64,000 nt of DNA from Rhodococcus sp. IEGM 1409 (GTDB lineage: Bacteria; Actinomycetota; Actinomycetes; Mycobacteriales; Mycobacteriaceae). Numbering within the stretch: the first letter of the stretch is position 1; every line of letters starts with the position of its first letter. Below, in pieces: positions 39,612 through 47,587 of this stretch. The stretch spans positions 1 through 64,000 of the forward strand of contig NZ_JASHKN010000015.1 in the NCBI RefSeq assembly GCF_030056735.1, read 5' to 3'. The position numbers were made by a program, and so were the translations under genes. The notes below the pieces were generated by a model that saw nothing but the letters and a program-made list of their open reading frames with translations, was not told the origin of the DNA and did not search any database.

Positions 39612-39638
39612 CTAAATCCCCTTCATAGAGAGCGTGTA

Positions 39639-40496
39639 TTACCCGAGCGCGGAAGAGAACCACCGCAATATCTCCGCGCTCGCTGCGATACCGGACCTTT
39701 CTGTCACAGTAACGGTCGGCCGTTGCCAATTCAGTTCTTCCAGCTCACCGTGCCTCGGCCGGATCGCGAAATCGGAGTATTCGAGCATGTCCGCATCCAA
39801 CGCACCGTCACCAGCCGAGATCACGACGGCGGACTGATCCAGATCACCCGACTCGACCAGTCTGCGGCGCACCTCTGCCAGCGCGCGTGACTTCGAGACC
39901 GCGTCGGGCATCGTGTAGATCTTCCGGCCTTGACGCGAGACGTTCCAGCCTCGTGCCACGCACCAGTGATTCCACTCGGATTCGAAATCACTCGGCATCG
40001 CAGCCAGATCGACGACCAGGTACGGAAACAGGTCGTCGGCAACACGAATGGAGCTGACCCAGCTCGAGTCGATCCGCGATTCCAGTTCCGCCTGAACCTG
40101 CGGCAACTCGGCGCCGGCCTTGCGAGTCGAACGGTCGATCTCGTTTCGCCACTCGAGATCGGCTTCGCCGTCCACCAGGATGTTTCCGCCGTTGCTCGTG
40201 ATCGCGTACTTCCACGGTCCGCCGGGAAGATCGATCCGCTGGAACTGCGCGATGGTCCTGGTGGTTGTCGGAATCACCGGAACCCGCGAGCTGAGCGCAG
40301 TCAGCAGATCGATCGATTCGACGCTCATGTGTGAGAGCGGACCGCCGTTGTAGTACTCGACGCACAGCGGGCTCGGTGCCGAATCCAGGTCGGAGCCACT
40401 GGGATCGCCGCCGATCGCGGCCTGTGAATAGATCATCGTGCGGTCCAGATCGGTGGCGATCAGGACCTGGGAGGCAGCGGTGTCCGCACGGCTCAC
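39639..40496 (-). CDS. HAD-superfamily phosphatase of the Ter biosynthetic module
   Basis: A 285-residue HAD hydrolase. The nucleophile motif is D16-L-D18-R-T20, with a later TTRT (motif II) and SAGDGALDADML (motif IV). The GTG at 40496 overlaps the StiP stop (GTGA). HAD proteins of this subfamily accompany StiP, PRTase-TRSP and CitE-like genes in Ter operons, where they are predicted to dephosphorylate an unknown nucleotide-like intermediate. Confidence 0.88.
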   Translation of the reverse strand: MSRADTAASQVLIATDLDRTMIYSQAAIGGDPSGSDLDSAPSPLCVEYYNGGPLSHMSVESIDLLTALSSRVPVIPTTTRTIAQFQRIDLPGGPWKYAITSNGGNILVDGEADLEWRNEIDRSTRKAGAELPQVQAELESRIDSSWVSSIRVADDLFPYLVVDLAAMPSDFESEWNHWCVARGWNVSRQGRKIYTMPDAVSKSRALAEVRRRLVESGDLDQSAVVISAGDGALDADMLEYSDFAIRPRHGELEELNWQRPTVTVTERSGIAASAEILRWFSSALG

Positions 40497-41602
40497 GTGA
40501 TGTCCTTGATCAGGCCGACACACGAGTAGGCGAGGTCAGGTACCACCTCGACCGGAACCCCACGTGCCTGTGCCAACAACCGGATGTGTGCGTGCTCCGG
40601 GGCTTCGAGTTCGCGCACCAGAACCTTCCAGGGAAGCCGGCGCAGCAGCACCCTGGTTGTTTCTCCGACACCGGGTTTGACGAAGTTGACCGTCGAGATC
40701 CCGTACTCGGCCTGCACTTTCTCCACCGACTCACAGCCGGCCCAGGTCGGTGTCCGATCGGAATCGAGCACTGCGGCAAGAGAATCCGCGGCATCGGCAC
40801 GGACGGAGTCGAACTCGGCCGAGACCACGTCGAGCAACCTGTTGGAGACGTCGACGTCGGCGAGGTCTGCATAGAACTTGGCGCCGTGGAAATCGCCAGG
40901 CCCGATGAGGGTGTCGTTGAGGACTGTTCGTGAGACCAAGCCCGACACCGTCGAATTGAGGCACGCCGACGCGATCAGGAAGTCGTCGCGAGTGCCATAC
41001 GTTCGCACGCAGTGGCCGGGGTCTGCGAGAACAGCCAGATCGGAATCGAACTTTGCGCCACCCGCCTCGTGGTACTCCGTCAACGCCGCGTCGAGTTCGC
41101 GAGCGATGGCCCCCTTACCGGTCCAGCCGTCAACGAAGACCACGTTCTTCGAGTTGTGTTGGTGCGCAAGATAATCGAGTGCGACGGAATCGATGCCCTT
41201 GCCGCGGACGATGGACACCGCGTAGTGCGGCAACGTCAATCCGCGGGTCTGCTGGGCCCAGCGCCGCATCAGAATCCCGATCGGCGTCCCGGCCCGGGCA
41301 AGTGAGACCAACGTGATGTCACTCCCCCGCTCGGCCAGCACCAGGTCCATCACGGTCCCGACAGCGCGCGCCAGCCGGGGAGCACTCTCGGCGAGCACCG
41401 TCTCGAACAGATCCCGGTATGCCTGATCGGGTTGGTACTCGATGGGAAGAGACTCGGCATAGTGCGCCTCACCCGACTGAATGCGCTTCTCGCGCACGGA
41501 AACATCCGCTTCGAGATCCACGTGCGAGAGATCCTTGAGCAGCCACTTCACTTCACCCGGCGCGTACGAACCGAAATCGGGCCCGACCAATGGTTCGTTC
41601 AT
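40493..41602 (-). CDS. StiP-family protein (PRTase-like plus Pelota-type RNA-binding domain)
   Basis: A 369-residue protein annotated in relatives as cysteine protease StiP, but the fold is a phosphoribosyltransferase: LVSLARAGTPIGILMRRW (98-115) and the PRPP-loop-like VFVDGWTGKGAI (155-166). The C-terminal ~75 residues (VLVRELEAPEHAHIRLLAQA and following, then DLAYSCVGLI) look like the Pelota RNA-binding domain described for this family. The start overlaps the PRTase-TRSP stop (ATGA), and its own end overlaps the HAD start. The reaction is unknown. Confidence 0.88.
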   Translation of the reverse strand: MNEPLVGPDFGSYAPGEVKWLLKDLSHVDLEADVSVREKRIQSGEAHYAESLPIEYQPDQAYRDLFETVLAESAPRLARAVGTVMDLVLAERGSDITLVSLARAGTPIGILMRRWAQQTRGLTLPHYAVSIVRGKGIDSVALDYLAHQHNSKNVVFVDGWTGKGAIARELDAALTEYHEAGGAKFDSDLAVLADPGHCVRTYGTRDDFLIASACLNSTVSGLVSRTVLNDTLIGPGDFHGAKFYADLADVDVSNRLLDVVSAEFDSVRADAADSLAAVLDSDRTPTWAGCESVEKVQAEYGISTVNFVKPGVGETTRVLLRRLPWKVLVRELEAPEHAHIRLLAQARGVPVEVVPDLAYSCVGLIKDIT

Positions 41603-42888
41603 GTCGACTCTCCTGCTCTGGAATCTCGCAGCGCCGACGGATCGGCCCCGCGAACGGTGGCGACCAAGACGTCGGTGCCGGAGTTTCGCAGCACCTCGAT
41701 CACTCCGTCCGTCGCGGTCAACCGATCGGTGTCGGCCGGCTCGTCCACCACGAGCAGGGCAAGGGCGTCGACCGCCGCATCAGGCCACTGCGCGTTGTAC
41801 ACGTATCGAGGCTCGTTCTCCCCCAGCTCCGGCGCCGGAAAGGTGAACCCGCGACGCAGCGGGTATCCCGGCACGTCGACGACATAGGCGGGTGAGCGAG
41901 TCGTGGTCTGGTAACGAACTGCTCGCCCAGTGCTTTCCAAGCCCGCTGCGATCCGCAATGGCAGGTACATCAACTCTTCGTGACCGATCACGATCACAGC
42001 ACGCGACGGGTCGATCGATGCCCCGAGGATGGACACCGCCGCCTCGACGGCGGACTCGAATGCCTCGGTGTCGCCGTCGAGAAAACCGTGCCGGCCACCG
42101 TCGGGGACATGTGCCGGCCACGGCAGATCCATGCGAGACAGTGTGCCGCGCCGGTCACCGATCGGATTGAGATCCGGAGCATCCAGAGCCGTGACACGCT
42201 CGGTCAGGCCGTCGGGCAGGACGGTCGAACCCGAAGCGAGAGAGACGTAATCGATCCGCACGCCCAACTCTAACGCCGCGGCTTCGCAGGCGGCGCGGTG
42301 TTCCTCGGCTCTCATGTCCACCAGCGAGGCCACGACGTAGCGGCTTCGCGGGCATTGCCCGTGCAGCGCCCGGATGGCGTCGATCGCGGTGGCGCCGGTG
42401 GAGATCTCGTCGTCGACGAGGACCAGTGGCAGGTCGTTCTCGAACAGTTCGGCGGACGTCGGCTGCATCAGATGGCTCGTGGCGTGCGAGTGCCCCTCCT
42501 CGAATCCGGCGAGCGTCGTAGCGCCGGGTACGTCTCGGCGCGTGGAGTGCAGGTAGCAGTGAGCGTGCAGGCGAGCTGCGACGCAGTGGCCCAAACCTGT
42601 TGCGGTTTCGGCAAACCCGAGAACGACGACGTCGACGCCGTCACCGAGGGTGGTTCGCACCAAGTCCCCGAGGTCGTCGGCAGCACCGATGACCACGGAC
42701 GGCTCGGTAGGCACGTGCTTACCCAGCACGGTGGACACCAGCAGGTGCGCGCGGCGCGGATTCCGCCGAAGTCCCGGGATCACCAGATCGGGTACCGAAT
42801 GCCCGAGTGACGAATCGCCGTGAACCAGGTCCAAGCCGAATTCTGCGGTAGCCCAGGGGACGTCCCTGTACTGGACAACCTCTGTCAT
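41599..42888 (-). CDS. Phosphoribosyltransferase-TRSP domain protein
   Basis: A 429-residue protein: an orotate-PRTase-like domain with the PRPP loop VDDEISTGAT at 158-167, then a C-terminal TRSP domain with the namesake T330-R-S-P333 in QTTTRSPAYV. This PRTase_2-TRSP architecture is a marker of Ter-linked biosynthetic modules. The ATG at 42888 overlaps the CitE-like stop (ATGA). Upstream in-frame sequence to 42981 lies within that gene and is not used. Confidence 0.9.
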   Translation of the reverse strand: MTEVVQYRDVPWATAEFGLDLVHGDSSLGHSVPDLVIPGLRRNPRRAHLLVSTVLGKHVPTEPSVVIGAADDLGDLVRTTLGDGVDVVVLGFAETATGLGHCVAARLHAHCYLHSTRRDVPGATTLAGFEEGHSHATSHLMQPTSAELFENDLPLVLVDDEISTGATAIDAIRALHGQCPRSRYVVASLVDMRAEEHRAACEAAALELGVRIDYVSLASGSTVLPDGLTERVTALDAPDLNPIGDRRGTLSRMDLPWPAHVPDGGRHGFLDGDTEAFESAVEAAVSILGASIDPSRAVIVIGHEELMYLPLRIAAGLESTGRAVRYQTTTRSPAYVVDVPGYPLRRGFTFPAPELGENEPRYVYNAQWPDAAVDALALLVVDEPADTDRLTATDGVIEVLRNSGTDVLVATVRGADPSALRDSRAGEST

Positions 42889-44042
42889 CGATCGACCAAC
42901 GCCGTCAGCAACTCGACGAACGTGATGCCCTTGTTGGTCACACCGAACACGTGAGCGCGAAGCGCAGTCTGACGAGCCCAATTGCGGTGCGGCTTCATCT
43001 CGTTCATCTTGTTTCGGTATCCGGACGCCTGCACTCCCCCGGCGTCAGCGCCGAGGATGTCGAGGGCATCGTGGTACTCCTCGTGCGTGACCGCGGAGAG
43101 AGCATTGACCGCCGCGACGTGTGACGGGTGGATGACCGTCTTGCCTTGAATTCCGTTGGCTCGGTCCAGCGCGATCTCACGGAGCAGGCCGTCGAGGTCG
43201 CGGCTGACGAGATGCTGACGGAACCGGACGGCGTCGTGTTCCTCGAACGGGGTGGCACGCAGCATCGGCCGGAACATGCGTTCGTGATCGGCGAAGTACT
43301 CCCACACCGGCCCGGTGATGACAAAACCCGAACCGTCGGCGCGGCCGAGATAGTTGACGATGTCGGCGATGACGTCGACCACCACGCGCACGTCGTAGAT
43401 GGTCAGATCGCGGTCACGACGGATGCCGAAGGTGCTGCACATGTCGGTGGCGCCGATGCGAACGGCAAGGATTCGATCGCGGTGTTGCGCGAGAATCCCA
43501 CTGATGGTGCGCAATTCGAGATCACGCGTATCGCGGTGAACCAGCGCGGGTGATTCGAGCACCGGCATCGCATAGAAATGCTTACCCAGCAGCTCGGATG
43601 CGTCCGCGACGGCGTCGAGAAACACGGGGCCGGACTCGCTGCCGAACTTGGGGATGACGAACCCGGTGAGCGCGGCGCGCCCCTCGGTCAACGACGCGGC
43701 GACCTTGTGGATGTCCGCGACTTCACGAACCCGCACGAACAGCAGCATGCCGACGGCGTCGGTGGACGCGATCTTGTCGAGAGCTTCGACCGCGTTCGCT
43801 CGCGCCGATTCGACCTCGTGATCTGCGACGGCGTCCTCGAGATCGAGCACCATCGAGCTGACGCCCTCGGACGCACGCTTGGACACGATGTCGGCCAACC
43901 CGGCCCGAGTGGCGGGAACGTAGAGAGTTGCACCCAGAGCAATCGCGAGCAGATCCCTCTCGTCGGAATCCGCGAACGATCGAGGCGCATGCAGGAACAG
44001 TTGCTCCCGCACGTCATCCTCGAGATGTTGAAAATGCTGCAT
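42885..44042 (-). CDS. CitE/HpcH-like C-C bond lyase of the Ter module
   Basis: A 385-residue TIM-barrel protein of the HpcH/HpaI-citrate lyase beta superfamily. Motifs: MVLDLEDAVADHE (acidic metal ligands), VRIGATDMCSTFGIRRD, and GIQGKTVIHPSHVAAV. The start MQHFQHLEDDVREQLF resembles the conserved N-terminus of Ter-linked relatives and has GGAGA about 9 nt upstream; an ATG at 44078 is the alternative. It opens the chain of four genes joined by 4-bp overlaps. Confidence 0.88.
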   Translation of the reverse strand: MQHFQHLEDDVREQLFLHAPRSFADSDERDLLAIALGATLYVPATRAGLADIVSKRASEGVSSMVLDLEDAVADHEVESARANAVEALDKIASTDAVGMLLFVRVREVADIHKVAASLTEGRAALTGFVIPKFGSESGPVFLDAVADASELLGKHFYAMPVLESPALVHRDTRDLELRTISGILAQHRDRILAVRIGATDMCSTFGIRRDRDLTIYDVRVVVDVIADIVNYLGRADGSGFVITGPVWEYFADHERMFRPMLRATPFEEHDAVRFRQHLVSRDLDGLLREIALDRANGIQGKTVIHPSHVAAVNALSAVTHEEYHDALDILGADAGGVQASGYRNKMNEMKPHRNWARQTALRAHVFGVTNKGITFVELLTALVDR

Positions 44043-44134
44043 TTCTCTTCTCTCCGTAACCGCAATCAAGTCCATGAAACGCCCCCCTGTGACAACGCGC
44101 CGAACAACTCCGATCCCCCGATCGGCTCGACCAT

Positions 44135-45364
44135 TCAGTTTTTGCCGGCTCGCGCCCGCATCTTCTCGACAACTTCGGTGATGAACGTCGATACCGAGTC
44201 CAGCTGTAATACATACGACCAGTAGTCCGGATGAGTTCCCGACAGTGACGCACTCGCTCGCTCGATCCTTGCTAGTTGAGCATCGAGTACGGAGCCCCAC
44301 TCCGCCACCAACCCTTGGTTAACAGCGAACATCTGGGCGTCTTTCAAACGGAAACGAACCTCACGTTCCTTTTCGCTCGGATCTGCCCGAACTGCACGCA
44401 GCGTAGCGAGACGGTCCGTCACGGCGTCGGCACACGCTTCGGCGTCGGCCAAGTGCACTCGGGCCTCAGCCATCAGAGCCAGTGCATGTTCGGGGTTACC
44501 CGCAGCCAGCGACTGCTTCGCTTCCTTGAGATCGATGTCGGCCTGATCGATGTGCGCTCGGCTGCGACTGCTGTTGTCGACGAGGTCAGCGGAACTCGCG
44601 GCGTTGAACTCGCGGAGCAATGCCGAGTACGCCGGGTCGAGTCGGTCCACTCGCGTCCGCACAGCCGACAACCTGGTGGAGACGGAGGAAATCGTCATCT
44701 CCGCGCGGTGCTGCGTCGACGGGGCGTCTGCCAGTGCTTCCTCGAGCGCGGACACGGCTTCGCGGACACGCTCGGCCCGTGTGCGGAGCGCGTCGGCGCG
44801 ACCGGAGGAGCGCGCATTCTCGAGCGCCGTCATCGCGTCGTCGAGTTGTTCGGAGGCCGTCACCACCGACGGGTACTCGCGATAGCGCTGCTCGGTGGCA
44901 GCAAGTTTCTCGCGGGCTGCTTGGGCCTGAGTTCGCGCCTGCTGGCCGAGGACGGGGATGGCGGACATCGTGACCGTCGCCTGCTCCAGATGCGCGCGAT
45001 TCCCGTTGTAGAAGGAGTCGACACCCTGTGCCGCTTCGACGAGTTCGGCTACCGACTTCTCGAACGCGGCCCGAGCACCGTTCGGGTTCTGGTGGAGTAC
45101 CTGATCGTTGCCGTATCGCTCGGATGTGTCGAGGTAGTCCGACGCTGCCTGGTAGCACCGGTCACGAACGGGTTCCCACTCCGCGCGCAGCCCTCGCTCG
45201 GGAAAAAGCTCGGCGGAGGCTTCGACTGCTGCCGACGCAATGGTCTGCCGCTTGTCCATGTCGAGGAACGCCGAAACCATGGCCGTCTGCGCCTCCCGCG
45301 CACGACTGACCGACTCCCCCACTCTTGCCCCCCGATTGAAGCGTTCCGACCATCTTCCCACCAC
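44135..45364 (-). CDS. Coiled-coil protein of unknown function, first gene of minus Ter arm
   Basis: A 409-residue, almost entirely helical protein rich in Ala, Glu, Arg and Ser, with heptad-like patterns over most of its length (for example QLDDAMTALENARSSGRADA and RVREAVSALEEALADA). It has no signal peptide or membrane helix. The GTG start at 45364 faces the terD gene at 45524 across a 159-bp divergent promoter. I recognise no family; position suggests a scaffold that assembles with TerD proteins. Confidence 0.75.
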   Translation of the reverse strand: MVGRWSERFNRGARVGESVSRAREAQTAMVSAFLDMDKRQTIASAAVEASAELFPERGLRAEWEPVRDRCYQAASDYLDTSERYGNDQVLHQNPNGARAAFEKSVAELVEAAQGVDSFYNGNRAHLEQATVTMSAIPVLGQQARTQAQAAREKLAATEQRYREYPSVVTASEQLDDAMTALENARSSGRADALRTRAERVREAVSALEEALADAPSTQHRAEMTISSVSTRLSAVRTRVDRLDPAYSALLREFNAASSADLVDNSSRSRAHIDQADIDLKEAKQSLAAGNPEHALALMAEARVHLADAEACADAVTDRLATLRAVRADPSEKEREVRFRLKDAQMFAVNQGLVAEWGSVLDAQLARIERASASLSGTHPDYWSYVLQLDSVSTFITEVVEKMRARAGKN

Positions 45365-45523
45365 GATTGAATCCTACGGGTCCAGCACTTCGCTTCTCGG
45401 TTCGTAATTCTGCTGTTACGGCGAACACACCGGAACTGCGGTTAGGGTGGTGGAGGTAAACACACTCCCAAGACGACTTCGCGTCGTAGTGGGCCTTGTC
45501 TCTCCTCTTGAAAGGACCCCTGA

Positions 45524-46099
45524 ATGGGCGTCAGCTTGACCAAAGGCGGCAATGTCTCTCTCACGAAGGAGGCCCCGAACCTGACTGCAGTGGTCGTCGG
45601 CCTGGGCTGGGACGCGCGTTCCACCACCGGAGCTGCTTTCGACCTCGACGCCAGCGCAATCGGCGCAGGCTCGAACAAGAAGGTCCTCTCCGACCAGCAC
45701 TTCATCTTCTTCAACAACCTGCGTTCGCCCGACGGCTCGATCGAGCACAAAGGTGACAACACGGACGGCGAAGGCGAAGGCGACGACGAGCAGATCGACG
45801 TGAACCTCGCAGCGGTTCCCGCCGAGATCGAAAGCGTTGTCTTCCCCGTCTCGATCTACGACGCAGAAGCCCGCTCGCAGTCCTTCGGCCAGGTCCGCAA
45901 CGCGTACATCCGCGTCGTAGACAAGGCGAACGGCAACGAGCTCGCTCGTTACGACCTCTCCGAGGACGCTTCCACCGAAACCGCCATGGTCTTCGGTGAG
46001 CTGTACCGCAACGGTGCAGAGTGGAAGTTCCGCGCAATCGGCCAGGGTTACGCATCCGGCCTGTCCGGTATCGCGCGCGATTACGGCGTCAACGTCTGA
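45524..46099 (+). CDS. terD: TerD-family stress protein, canonical single domain
   Basis: A 191-residue protein, [20 protein letters not shown] being the classical TerD opening. The acidic Ca2+-binding site [17 protein letters not shown] and the C-terminal [14 protein letters not shown] are intact. AAGGA lies 10 nt upstream of the ATG. It is the first gene of the plus-strand Ter arm, divergent from the coiled-coil gene, and is followed by its own terminator. Confidence 0.96.
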   Translation: MGVSLTKGGNVSLTKEAPNLTAVVVGLGWDARSTTGAAFDLDASAIGAGSNKKVLSDQHFIFFNNLRSPDGSIEHKGDNTDGEGEGDDEQIDVNLAAVPAEIESVVFPVSIYDAEARSQSFGQVRNAYIRVVDKANGNELARYDLSEDASTETAMVFGELYRNGAEWKFRAIGQGYASGLSGIARDYGVNV

Positions 46100-46122
46100 T
46101 CCTCGCTCTCGACGAGCTGACT

Positions 46123-46164
46123 CGGGGAAGGTTCCGCAGTAGTGTGTGGAACCCTCCCCGTTTT
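46123..46164 (+). terminator. Rho-independent terminator after terD
   Basis: A 13-bp stem, CGGGGAAGGTTCC with GGAACCCTCCCCG, has one mismatch and a 12-nt loop and is followed by TTTT. It separates terD from terC, so terC is expressed by read-through or from its own promoter. Confidence 0.8.
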
Positions 46165-46237
46165 CACGTTCGGATGCGGGTGAGGCACCGCTTGCAGTAA
46201 CCACTCTGCATTGACCAACTAGAAAGGGCCACGCTCC

Positions 46238-47359
46238 GTGGTACTGCGAATATTCGGTTTGTCCATCGCGATCTCGATCATCGCGATGATCGTCGCGTTC
46301 ATCTACGGCGGACCCGAGGCACTATTCCTCGTCATCATCCTGTCGATTCTGGAAATCTCGCTTTCCTTCGACAACGCCGTCATCAACGCCACCGTTCTGC
46401 AAAGAATGAGTGAATTCTGGCAGAAGATCTTCCTCACCATCGGCGTCATCATCGCCGTCTTCGGCATGCGCTTGGTGTTCCCGCTCGTGATCGTCTGGGC
46501 TGCTTCCGGACTCGGGCCTGTAGCTGCACTCGACCTCGCGCTCAACCCGCCTGCCGACGACGCAGCGTACTTCGCCAACGGCGAGCCGAGCTACGAAACC
46601 ATCCTCACCGACGCTCACCCGCAGATCGCTGCCTTCGGTGGCATGTTCCTGCTGATGCTCTTCCTCGGCTTCATCTTCGAAGAGCGTGAGATCACCTGGC
46701 TGTCCTGGCTGGAGAAGCCCCTCGCTCGCATCGGCAAGCTCGATCAGCTCTCGGTCGTCGTGGCCGGCATCGTCCTGGTACTGAGTGGTTCGTTCCTCGC
46801 CGCTGACGACAAGGTCTCGACCGTCATGATCTCGGGCGTTCTGGGCATGATCACTTACATCGCGGTCAACGGACTAGGTGAACTGTTCAATCTGCCGGAA
46901 GAAGGCGAAGAGGAAGAAACCGCCAAGTCCGGAGGACCCACGCAGCTCGCGAAGGCAACCGGCAAGGCCGGCTTCTTCCTGTTCCTCTACCTCGAGGTGC
47001 TCGACGCGTCCTTCTCCTTCGACGGCGTCATCGGCGCATTCGCCATCACTGCGGACCCGATCATCATCGCCCTGGGCCTCGGCTTCGTCGGCGCGATGTT
47101 CGTCCGTTCCATCACGGTCTTCCTGGTCCGCAAGGGCACGCTCTCCGATTACGTCTACCTCGAGCACGGTGCCCACTGGGCCATCGGCGCTCTGGCCGTC
47201 ATCTTGATGGTGTCCATCGGCGTTCACATCAACGAGATCATTACCGGTCTCGTCGGCGTCTTCCTGATCGGCGCTGCGTTTATCAGCAGCCTCATTCGCA
47301 ACAAGCGAATCGAGAAAAGCGATCCGAAGTTAGACGAGAACACTCCGGCAACTGTCTGA
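46238..47359 (+). CDS. TerC-family (DUF475) integral membrane protein
   Basis: A 373-residue protein with about nine membrane helices. Two repeats carry the family acidic signatures LEISLSFDNAVINATV and LEVLDASFSFDGVIGAFA, which are thought to bind metal ions within the membrane. GTG start at 46238 with AAAGGG 9 nt upstream. TerC is the membrane partner of TerB/TerD in Ter systems and is also linked to Mn2+ export in related families. Confidence 0.93.
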   Translation: MVLRIFGLSIAISIIAMIVAFIYGGPEALFLVIILSILEISLSFDNAVINATVLQRMSEFWQKIFLTIGVIIAVFGMRLVFPLVIVWAASGLGPVAALDLALNPPADDAAYFANGEPSYETILTDAHPQIAAFGGMFLLMLFLGFIFEEREITWLSWLEKPLARIGKLDQLSVVVAGIVLVLSGSFLAADDKVSTVMISGVLGMITYIAVNGLGELFNLPEEGEEEETAKSGGPTQLAKATGKAGFFLFLYLEVLDASFSFDGVIGAFAITADPIIIALGLGFVGAMFVRSITVFLVRKGTLSDYVYLEHGAHWAIGALAVILMVSIGVHINEIITGLVGVFLIGAAFISSLIRNKRIEKSDPKLDENTPATV

Positions 47360-47374
47360 CGTTCTTTTTCGAAT

Positions 47375-47405
47375 CGCCCGCGACCAATTGGTCGCGGGCG
47401 TTTTG
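47375..47405 (+). terminator. Rho-independent terminator after the TerC gene
   Basis: An 11-bp perfect stem CGCCCGCGACC / GGTCGCGGGCG with an AATT loop, followed by TTTTG, 15 bp after the stop. Confidence 0.88.
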
Positions 47406-47587
47406 TTTGTTATGCCCGAATGGAAGGCTTTCTGCATTCACAGCCGCGCGGCCAATGTTCAGCCGCGCGCCAAATTCAGCCTGCGGATGAACAATTGCCC
47501 TGCGGATTCGAAACCGCACAAATTTCGACCTACCCCTGCAGAATCAAGAGGCAAAATTCGACTGTGCACAGCGATGAGGGGAAATTC

